From Nitrospirota bacterium (lineage in GTDB: Bacteria > Nitrospirota > Thermodesulfovibrionia > Thermodesulfovibrionales > UBA6898), in NCBI GenBank assembly GCA_021825365.1, contig JAKAHR010000016.1:1-64000 (forward strand): a stretch of DNA of 64,000 bases. Reading direction: 5' to 3'. Shown here one piece after another: positions 35,112-41,732 of this stretch (its first letter is position 1; every line of letters begins with the position of its first letter). Below the pieces are notes generated by a model. It was not told the DNA's origin, did no database searches, and saw nothing but the letters and a program-made list of their open reading frames with translations. Position numbers and translations under genes: made by a program.

Positions 35112-35142
35112 CTTTCCTGTTGCCCGGAAAGCCCTTCTTTTT
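35112..35142 (+). terminator. Weak terminator after vapC
   Basis: CTTTCC and GGAAAG pair around eight bases, followed after four bases by TTCTTTTT. Confidence 0.4.
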
Positions 35143-35156
35143 GTATATTGGGTGTG

Positions 35157-35245
35157 AAACAGGGGCGAGGCAATTGCTGCGATTGCCGGAGTCGGGGCAA
35201 TCCCAGTCAACCAGCTGCTTTCAACCACGTCATTGTCCCCTGTTT
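35157..35245. repeat. 9-bp inverted repeat, possible small-element ends
   Basis: AAACAGGGG (35157-35165) and CCCCTGTTT (35237-35245) are exact reverse complements that enclose 71 bases. Confidence 0.5.
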
Positions 35246-35313
35246 AACCGGTAATACGCCGGAGAGGGGGGATTGAAACGCCATAGTGAAAGGCCCGCGG
35301 CTTCGTTCAACTT

Positions 35314-35383
35314 GCTTCTATCTGAAATCTGCGCTCGCGGTACGACCACTCGGTTTGCTGGCAACTTGACTTCAGATAGAAGC
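35314..35383. repeat. 13-bp perfect inverted repeat upstream of mrr
   Basis: GCTTCTATCTGAA (35314-35326) and TTCAGATAGAAGC (35371-35383) pair exactly, with 44 bases between. The right arm ends 46 bases before the mrr start codon. It could be the ends of a tiny mobile element or an operator or mRNA structure for mrr. Confidence 0.6.
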
Positions 35384-35429
35384 TTAAATGTTGGCCCGAA
35401 TAGATTACGGAAAATTAAGGAGATAAATA

Positions 35430-36338
35430 ATGGCGGTTCCTGATTTTCAGTCCTTCTTCAAACCATTACTCGAAATGGCAGCAGATGGTAAAGAACATTC
35501 TATGAAGGAAGCCAGAGAAATAATTGCACTATATATGAATCTATCTGAAGAAGACTTAAAAGAAATGCTGCCCAGCGGCGCACAGACAAAGTATGACAAT
35601 CGCGTTGCTTGGGCTAAGAGTTATTTTGTTCAGGCCAAAGTTCTTGAAGCGCCCCGGCGGGCATATTTTCGGATCACAGATCGCGGTCTCGATCTCCTCA
35701 AGAAAGGCTATGACCGAATCGACGTAAAGATCCTAAATCAATATCCTGAATTTGTTGAATTTCACACAATGAAAGCTGCCGCTTCAACTGAAAGCGCCGA
35801 GCAAGAGACATTACAGCTTGAAACGCCAGAAGAGACACTTCAAAAAGCATATCAGAACATAAGAGGCGATTTAGCCGCAGAAATACTGGAAAAGATAAAA
35901 GGCAATTCGCCACAGTTTTTTGAAAGACTCGTGGTAGACATCATGGTAGCACTTGGTTATGGCGGTTCTCGTGTCGATGCCGGCAAATCCATTGGGCAAA
36001 GCGGAGACGAAGGCATTGACGGAATTATAAAAGAAGACAGGCTTGGACTAGACGTAATCTATCTGCAAGCAAAAAGGTGGGACGGCACAGTCGGGCGTCC
36101 AGAAATCCAGAAATTTGTCGGAGCCCTTCACGGCAAAAGAGCAAAGAAAGGGGTATTCATCACAACAGGCCGCTTTTCCGACGATGCTATCAGGTACGTC
36201 GAAAGCATTGACCCGAAGGTCATCCTTATCGACGGTCGCACTCTCTGCGAGCTAATGATAGACTACAATCTCGGAACAGCTACAATGGCCAAATACGAAA
36301 TAAAGAGAATTGATTCTGATTATTTTACAGAAGAATGA
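35430..36338 (+). CDS. mrr: Mrr-type restriction endonuclease (type IV-like)
   Basis: This 302-residue protein has the two-part Mrr layout: an N-terminal winged-helix DNA-binding domain (about 1-95, with 'KSYFVQAKVLEAPRRAYFRITDRG') and a C-terminal PD-(D/E)xK nuclease (about 150-280). The nuclease motifs are FERLVVDIMVALGYGG, GDEGIDGII (catalytic Asp) and YLQAKRW (Q-x-K). Mrr enzymes cut methylated DNA. The coding sequence is clearly poorer in GC than its neighbours and is flanked by inverted repeats and an IS remnant, so it was probably acquired by transfer. AAGGAG precedes the ATG. Confidence 0.9.
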   Translation: MAVPDFQSFFKPLLEMAADGKEHSMKEAREIIALYMNLSEEDLKEMLPSGAQTKYDNRVAWAKSYFVQAKVLEAPRRAYFRITDRGLDLLKKGYDRIDVKILNQYPEFVEFHTMKAAASTESAEQETLQLETPEETLQKAYQNIRGDLAAEILEKIKGNSPQFFERLVVDIMVALGYGGSRVDAGKSIGQSGDEGIDGIIKEDRLGLDVIYLQAKRWDGTVGRPEIQKFVGALHGKRAKKGVFITTGRFSDDAIRYVESIDPKVILIDGRTLCELMIDYNLGTATMAKYEIKRIDSDYFTEE

Positions 36339-36389
36339 CGTGTGTAGTAGGCGAAGGCAATTTTCTGTTTGTTTATCATTACTGTCCGG

Positions 36390-36725
36390 TTAAAACAGAG
36401 CGCCCTGAAGGGGCACTTCTTCTCGTAATTTAAGTTTATCAAGCTTCAGAGTCAAAATATCTATGAGGGCCTTTCTCTCAAAAAGCATTTCTCGAATCAC
36501 CCGGCTTAACTGCAACAGTGAGGCCCCATATTTTGTCTGGTACTTAATATAGGTCAGAAGCAGAAAGTAGCACATAGCCACCCAGATTTGAGTCATCACA
36601 GCATTCTTGCTGGTTCCCAGAAACGACTTGATCTTTAGGTTCTGCTTGATCCATTTGAAAAATAATTCGATCTGCCAGCGGGACTTGTAGATCTGGGCAA
36701 TCGTCGTTGCTGCAAACCTGAAATT
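36390..36725 (-). pseudogene. IS4-family transposase, C-terminal fragment
   Basis: About 110 residues match the C-terminal end of an IS4-type DDE transposase: TIAQIYKSRWQIELFFKWIKQ with the catalytic Glu (the YREK-like motif), then KSFLGTSKNAVMTQIWVA. The N-terminal part with the first two acidic residues is missing; the sequence stops at a junction near 36725, where two 18-bp direct repeats begin. On the other side, TGTCCGGTTAAAAC near 36383 resembles an IS4-type terminal sequence. The copy cannot move by itself. Confidence 0.85.
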
Positions 36726-36727
36726 GG

Positions 36728-36763
36728 GGAACTGAAAAGGGGACAGGAACTGAAAAGGGGACA
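36728..36763. repeat. Tandem 18-bp repeat at the IS4 fragment junction
   Basis: GGAACTGAAAAGGGGACA occurs twice in direct succession (36728-36745 and 36746-36763), followed by ACAGGCTACTTTTT. The GGGGACA..AGGCT core recalls the repeat that flanks the first toxin-antitoxin pair. Confidence 0.85.
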
Positions 36764-37027
36764 ACAGGCTACTTTTTCGGGTAGATTACTTTGCGTTGTC
36801 CATGTAATCAGCTCTTGACATTCCGCTGGTCACAATATTAGCCTTATTCAACGGGCGAAACATGGGGAATTACGACGAGGGTAGAATTGTTGCTCCGCCA
36901 TTGGCCTGCCGGCCGGTCAGAGAACCGCAGGACCTCTACACACGCCTTTCGAAACTTTCCGGGATTTATGCTTGGCAGACCATTTCTGCACGGTCTGCAT
37001 TTTTCAAAATAGGGGAGGAAGCGCGCT

Positions 37028-37624
37028 ATGACTGTCAAAATGATAACAGTGATTGCTGTAGTCTTGTTGGGGACGTGGGCTTATGGAGATGAGTGCAACA
37101 GCCTTCGGTATGTTGACAACGGCAACGGGACGGTGACCGATTGCAGAACCGGTCTGGTCTGGCTGAAGAACGCAAGTTGTATGGTCGCCTCCAATGGGGT
37201 GCCAAACCCCGTTGGCATGCTTAATTGGCAGAATGCGATGAAATGGGTGGCCGGCCTCGGAAACGGCCTCTGCAGCCTGACCGACGGCTCGGCTGCCGGC
37301 GATTGGAGGCTCCCGACGAAGTACGAATGGATGATGATGCTCGAAGCAGCCAGGAAGCTGCTTCTGAGCAATCCAGCCTTTATAAATCCGACGTTTACGA
37401 ATGCGGCTGGAACAGGCCAGTGGACCACCGGCGATTACTTTACCGGTATCGCCACCGATGGCATCTACTGGTCGGCCACGTCCAATGCGGCCCTTCCTGA
37501 CTACGCTGGGTATGCTTATTTATATAACGGTCTTGTCAGTAACGCGCCTAAATCGGAACTCATGTACGTGTGGCCCGTTCGAGGAGGGCAGGCGGGCACA
37601 ATCGGCACTTTGAGGGTTGAATAG
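37028..37624 (+). CDS. Secreted DUF1566 (Lcl C-terminal-like) protein, copy 1
   Basis: This 198-residue protein has a signal peptide (VKMITVIAVVLLGTWAYG) and then one DUF1566 domain: CNSLRYVDNGNGTVTDCRTG, LVWLK, a 'W..AM.WVAGLGNGLC' helix, AGDWRLPTKYEW and the end strand MYVWPVRGGQ. DUF1566 folds are related to C-type-lectin-like surface and binding proteins; a function is not known. It is the first of four paralogues in tandem. The central part (about 115-165), between the two conserved blocks, differs strongly between copies. GGGGAGG precedes the ATG. Confidence 0.85.
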   Translation: MTVKMITVIAVVLLGTWAYGDECNSLRYVDNGNGTVTDCRTGLVWLKNASCMVASNGVPNPVGMLNWQNAMKWVAGLGNGLCSLTDGSAAGDWRLPTKYEWMMMLEAARKLLLSNPAFINPTFTNAAGTGQWTTGDYFTGIATDGIYWSATSNAALPDYAGYAYLYNGLVSNAPKSELMYVWPVRGGQAGTIGTLRVE

Positions 37625-37656
37625 AACGGCACATCATAAGTGGGAGGGATAGTGTT

Positions 37657-38235
37657 ATGACCGTCAGAATTATAGCAATAACGGTTGTGATGGTGTTGTA
37701 CGGGGCTCTTGCCTATGCCGACGAATGCAACAGCCTCAGGTACGTCGACAATGGCAACGGCACCGTGATCGACTGCAGGTCCGGCCTGACGTGGCTGAAG
37801 AACGCCAATTGTCTTGATATCGTAAACGGGGTGGACAAGAGCGGAGGCTCACTGACCTGGTATGCCGCCATGGACTGGGCGGCGGGTCTGGGTAATGGAC
37901 TCTGCGGCCTGTCGGACGGGTCGCTTGCCGGGGACTGGAGGCTGCCTACAAAGACGGAAATGATGGCCATGATCGCAAGCGCGAAGAAACAGGGCTTTAC
38001 GATGCCGATCCTGACGAACGCGCCAGGCACGGCAAAATGGTCCAACGGGAATTTATTCGACAATGTCTTAAATAACAACTACTGGACGGCTACGACACAT
38101 ACCAGTGAGACCAGCGCATGGTACGTTAGTCTCTATAACGGCTCCGTGGATTACTACGTCAAGAATGGCATGATCTACGTCTGGCCCGTGCGGGTAAGGC
38201 AGTTCGTGACCTTCGGCGACGTAAGCGTCGAATAA
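37657..38235 (+). CDS. Secreted DUF1566 protein, copy 2
   Basis: This 192-residue paralogue keeps the signal peptide ending ALAYA, then DECNSLRYVDNGNGTV, SGLTWLKNANC, the WRLPTKTEM block and IYVWPVRVRQ. It departs from the others near the end, with VRVRQFVTFGDVSVE where the others have VRGGQxGTxGxLR. The middle part (about 110-165) is its own. It starts 32 bases after copy 1 with GGGAGGG ahead of the ATG. Its cysteines line up with those of the other copies, suggesting a shared disulfide. Confidence 0.85.
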   Translation: MTVRIIAITVVMVLYGALAYADECNSLRYVDNGNGTVIDCRSGLTWLKNANCLDIVNGVDKSGGSLTWYAAMDWAAGLGNGLCGLSDGSLAGDWRLPTKTEMMAMIASAKKQGFTMPILTNAPGTAKWSNGNLFDNVLNNNYWTATTHTSETSAWYVSLYNGSVDYYVKNGMIYVWPVRVRQFVTFGDVSVE

Positions 38236-38261
38236 AAGATAGCGACAGGAGGTATGACGAG

Positions 38262-38849
38262 ATGATCCGCAGGAATATAGTCATGGCGGTGCTTATGGTC
38301 TGCTGCTGGTCGCCGGCGCATGCCGACGAATGCAACGGCCTCAGGTATGTCGATAACGGCAACGGGACGGTGACCGACTGCAGGACCGGGCTGATATGGT
38401 TGAAGACTCCAATTTGCTTCGATCAGTCAAACGGCATTGCAAATACCACCGGCCGACTGACCTGGTATGATGCCATGAAGTGGACGGCCGGCCTCGGAAA
38501 CGGACTCTGCGGCCTGACAGACGGCTCCCACGCGGGCCATTGGCGGCTTCCTACCAGGACCGAGTTTATGGCGATGACTGAGAGCGCGCGGAAGCTGGGC
38601 TACTCTAATCCGGCTTTTACCAATGCGGCGGGTATTGCGCAGTGGACCGCAGGAAATGTGTTTACGGACGTGTATTCCACTTTCTGGACCAGCACCACAA
38701 GCGCGACAAATGAAGCAATGGCTTATTTTGTTTGGCACGCAGACGGCGTTGCCAGCGTTTGGTATAAGGCGGACGGCGTGAATTATTTTACGCCTTGGCC
38801 TGTTCGCGGCGGACAGACCGGCACGTTCGGCGGTTTAAGGATCGATTGA
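38262..38849 (+). CDS. Secreted DUF1566 protein, copy 3
   Basis: This 195-residue paralogue has the signal peptide NIVMAVLMVCCWSPAHA, CNGLRYVDNGNGTVTDC, TGLIWLK, 'WTAGLGNGLCGLTDG', HWRLPTRTEF and PWPVRGGQTGTFGGL. The variable middle has aromatic residues (STFWTSTTSA, YFVWHADG). It starts 26 bases after copy 2 and has AGGAGG upstream. Confidence 0.85.
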   Translation: MIRRNIVMAVLMVCCWSPAHADECNGLRYVDNGNGTVTDCRTGLIWLKTPICFDQSNGIANTTGRLTWYDAMKWTAGLGNGLCGLTDGSHAGHWRLPTRTEFMAMTESARKLGYSNPAFTNAAGIAQWTAGNVFTDVYSTFWTSTTSATNEAMAYFVWHADGVASVWYKADGVNYFTPWPVRGGQTGTFGGLRID

Positions 38850-38878
38850 AAGAGTCCGTTTGATGGGAGGAATGTGAA

Positions 38879-39469
38879 ATGAAATCAAGATATATGATGA
38901 TAGCAGCTGTGCTGTTATTGTCCTGCGCCGTGGCATTAGCCGACGAATGCAACAGTCTCAGGTATTCGGACAATGGAGATGGAACGGTAACCGACTGCAG
39001 GACTGGGCTGATATGGCTCAAGGATGCAAATTGTCTGGATACCTCAAACGGGATCGTAAAAACAAGCGGCAATCTCAACTGGTATAACGCCATGAAATGG
39101 GTGGCCGGTCTTGGCAACGGGCTATGCAGTCTGGCCGATGGCTCGACCGCCGGGGACTGGCGCCTCCCGACGGATACAGAGTGGAGTGCGGCGGTGGAGA
39201 GCGGCAGGAAACAGGGGTTCACTTCACCTGTTATAACGAACGCGGCCGGCACGGCTCACTGGACTGCTAACGGAGATGCCTTTAATAATGTGATGCCGAA
39301 CCCGGTCTTCGTTGTCTACTGGGCATCCATCAGGTTCGGATCGGTGCACGCCTGGCGTGTAGTTATGGAGTCTGGAGTCATGGACGTGGATGGCAGGAGC
39401 AATGTGGCTTATGTCTGGCCGGTGCGCGGTGGGCAGTCCGGGACGTTTGGTAATCTCAGGATAGAGTGA
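38879..39469 (+). CDS. Secreted DUF1566 protein, copy 4
   Basis: This 196-residue paralogue has the signal peptide MIAAVLLLSCAVALA, CNSLRYSDNGDGTVTDC, TGLIWLKDANC, 'WVAGLGNGLCSLADG', DWRLPTDTEW and VWPVRGGQSGTFGNL. It starts 29 bases after copy 3 with GGGAGG before the ATG. The four genes are evenly spaced and each has its own ribosome-binding site, so they probably arose by tandem duplication and are made together. Confidence 0.85.
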   Translation: MKSRYMMIAAVLLLSCAVALADECNSLRYSDNGDGTVTDCRTGLIWLKDANCLDTSNGIVKTSGNLNWYNAMKWVAGLGNGLCSLADGSTAGDWRLPTDTEWSAAVESGRKQGFTSPVITNAAGTAHWTANGDAFNNVMPNPVFVVYWASIRFGSVHAWRVVMESGVMDVDGRSNVAYVWPVRGGQSGTFGNLRIE

Positions 39470-39763
39470 GATCGGCGGAGAGCGGACGGGCCGCTTGCCC
39501 GGTTGATGAAGTTGTTTCCTGCAGCTAGTCAGGTAATCGAGCGCCTGTCGAAATAAGGGCGTCATGATCGGTGTGGTCTGACCACGCGCTTTCGTATGCG
39601 CTATGAATAATCTGACGCGCCTCTGCTGAAGGCAGCATGGGGGCAAGACAAAACAGGTGAATACCAGAAGCTATTAGACCAACTCGAGGACACCTGTCCC
39701 CTTTTCTTGTCTCCTGGTTTCCACCACGGCGTCTGATGATTATCTGCACCAAACACGTAAACT
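39470..39763. other. 294-bp gap between the DUF1566 array and the TPR gene
   Basis: No gene is seen. A short dyad GTGGTC-T-GACCAC lies at 39573-39585, and GGACACCTGTCCCC near 39690 recalls the GGGGACAGG motif seen elsewhere. The two flanking genes converge here. Confidence 0.45.
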
Positions 39764-41599
39764 TCAGCGCGGCCCTGTCTCGATTTCCATGAGCCGCCTT
39801 CGTGCCACATCGTCATCCGGACTGAGCTGTAATGCGGTCCGGAATTCTGCCGCCGCCCTGTCCCGGAGCCCCTGGGCTGCATAAGCAAGACCGAGGTTTC
39901 TGTGGGCCATGGCGAAATCGGGATTCAGCCGCAAGGCCGTCTGGAATTCCACAACCGCCTCTTCCCAGAGGCGCTTTGATGCGTACGCAATGCCAAGATT
40001 ATTATGGGCCTCCGCATATTGGGGGTTAAGGCGCATCGCCTGCTGGAATTCAGGAACGGCGCTATCCCACAGGTTCTGGGACGAGTATGCCAGACCAAGG
40101 TTGTTATGGGCCTCCACGTCATTGGGCCTCAGCCGTAATGTCGTGCGGAATTCTCCGACTGCATCGTCCCACATGCCCTGAGATGCGTAGGCGATGCCGA
40201 GGTTATTATGGGCATCAGCATTATCGGGCGCCTTCCTGACCGTATCCGACCAGAGGTTGAAACTATTCTGCCAGACATTGTTTCTGGTTACGGTTCCCAC
40301 GGCATATGCCCCCGCTATCACCGTAAATACTGCCGCAAGGACCGCCGCTGATCGCAGCAGTTTTGCACTGCCCCGCGACAACAAAATCGCCAGGAAAAGT
40401 ACGTAACCCACCGACGGCAGATAGAGGTATCTCTCGGCAAAGGGCTGGTCCGTCAGTCCCTTAATATAAAACGCCGGCAGCAGAGGGATACCGACCAGAA
40501 GGAGACTGAAGAGGACCATCTTGTCCATTCTATATGCCGTCACCGCACCGGCGAGAAATAAGACGGCAATGATAGCGGAAATAATTCCCTGCGCCCCGAA
40601 TAAGGAGCCTATGGGACGGAAAGGGTGAAACAGGTTCAGCTGGAAAGGCCAGAGCAGGCCGGCAAGATAGTCCTTGAAGAGCGGCAGGACGTTGATGATG
40701 GCTTCATAGGTGGTAAGGTGGGCATTGGTCTTCGTCGGGGCAAGGCCGCCGAGGGCATAATATCTCATTGAAAGATAAATGCCCGCTACAACGACATAGG
40801 GAATATATCTCCCCACAGCCTTCCATGAGGTCTCATCCCGCCTCTTAAACAGGGCATCATACGCCATCAGGACAAGGGGAAGTGTAATGGCTGGCTCCTT
40901 GGAAAAGGCCGCTGCCGCAAAGGAAAGCACGGACAATGCATAGCCGCCCGCGGCGCCGTCCCGATACAAAACATACAGATAAAATGAAAGGAGATAAAAG
41001 AAGGAAAAGAATATATCGGCACGCCCCGATATCCATGCAACCGCCTCGGTGTGTATGGGATGCAACGCAAAAAGAGCAGCGGCCATGAACGGAGGGGAGA
41101 GATAAACAGGGACAGGCAAGGTCTCCTGACCCGAAAGGAGTCTCCGGACAACCAGAAATACGAGGACCGTGACGCTGCAGTGAAAGATCATGTTGACCAG
41201 GTGAAAACCCCACGGTTTCAGACCGAACAAGGAATAATTAAGGATCCCAAAGATTGCCGACAGGGGCCGGTAGTAGTTCAAGGTGGTTTGTGCATCATGC
41301 GATCCGGCAAATATGTTCGTCGAAAAAGCAGACGGTATGTTCCTCATGTCTCTGAACCACTGGTTCTCCAGCAGGTCCCTGTCGTCATAGACGAAATCAC
41401 CTGAAAGGCAGTTGAAGTATACGCCGAAAGAGAGAAGCAGCAGGATGAAAAGGGGGGTACATCTCACAAGCAATGCGGTTTTAGGAGAGCCGGAAACTGA
41501 TGACGGCTCATGAGAAGAAGGCGATCCCTTCTCCTGCCCGCCCTGATCACCCGAACCTTCGCGCGGTGAGAGCTTTCTTCTCCTCGACGCCTTGCCCAC
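39764..41599 (-). CDS. TMTC-like multi-pass membrane protein with four C-terminal TPRs
   Basis: This 611-residue protein has about ten membrane helices (about 40-460) and the DUF1736/TMTC-type signature ALHPIHTEAVAWISGRADI, with the early loop DFVYDDRDLLENQWF holding an acidic pair typical of GT-C glycosyltransferases. Four TPR units of exactly 34 residues follow (NADAHNNLGIAYASQGMWDDA and relatives). TMTC-like proteins are O-mannosyl transferases in animals; in bacteria the acceptor is unknown. The GTG start at 41599 lies seven bases after TGATATAAT. The TPR DNA itself forms 102-bp near-repeats. Confidence 0.82.
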   Translation of the reverse strand: MGKASRRRKLSPREGSGDQGGQEKGSPSSHEPSSVSGSPKTALLVRCTPLFILLLLSFGVYFNCLSGDFVYDDRDLLENQWFRDMRNIPSAFSTNIFAGSHDAQTTLNYYRPLSAIFGILNYSLFGLKPWGFHLVNMIFHCSVTVLVFLVVRRLLSGQETLPVPVYLSPPFMAAALFALHPIHTEAVAWISGRADIFFSFFYLLSFYLYVLYRDGAAGGYALSVLSFAAAAFSKEPAITLPLVLMAYDALFKRRDETSWKAVGRYIPYVVVAGIYLSMRYYALGGLAPTKTNAHLTTYEAIINVLPLFKDYLAGLLWPFQLNLFHPFRPIGSLFGAQGIISAIIAVLFLAGAVTAYRMDKMVLFSLLLVGIPLLPAFYIKGLTDQPFAERYLYLPSVGYVLFLAILLSRGSAKLLRSAAVLAAVFTVIAGAYAVGTVTRNNVWQNSFNLWSDTVRKAPDNADAHNNLGIAYASQGMWDDAVGEFRTTLRLRPNDVEAHNNLGLAYSSQNLWDSAVPEFQQAMRLNPQYAEAHNNLGIAYASKRLWEEAVVEFQTALRLNPDFAMAHRNLGLAYAAQGLRDRAAAEFRTALQLSPDDDVARRRLMEIETGPR

Positions 41600-41606
41600 G
41601 GCCGAT

Positions 41607-41615
41607 ATTATATCA
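41607..41615 (-). promoter_or_regulatory. Extended -10 promoter abutting the TMTC-like start
   Basis: On the minus strand TGATATAAT (TGnTATAAT) ends seven bases before the GTG at 41599. No Shine-Dalgarno sequence is present. Confidence 0.55.
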
Positions 41616-41732
41616 TAGCGGAGATTGCCGGAAGAGTCCTTGCACGCCGATCGTCAGACCGATGGAGATGTGAGGAAAAATAGTATGGGGAGGGGCGAAG
41701 CCGTGAGGCTTCCCCCTGTCGCGATTAACCTC

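Larger units (their letters stand above)
35040..35429. other. 390-bp gap with stem-loops between vapC and mrr
   Basis: No gene is seen. The stretch contains a terminator-like hairpin (35112-35142), a 9-bp inverted repeat (35157-35245) and a 13-bp inverted repeat (35314-35383). A lone GGGGGATTGAAAC at 35266-35279 looks like the end of a CRISPR repeat but has no second copy. The mix suggests decayed mobile DNA at the edge of the mrr insertion. Confidence 0.5.

Noticed and set aside
35266-35279. GGGGGATTGAAAC, similar to the end of many CRISPR repeats
   Set aside because: Only one copy is present, with no spacer-repeat pattern and no cas genes.
36862-37092. 76-codon plus frame before the first DUF1566 gene, and a mirror frame at 36844-37038
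   Set aside because: Neither has a recognisable domain or ribosome-binding site, and the first overlaps the signal peptide region of a well-supported gene in another frame.
37081-39252. Similar minus-strand frames opposite DUF1566 copies 1, 2 and 4
   Set aside because: They resemble each other only because the paralogous plus-strand genes do; they have no signals of their own.
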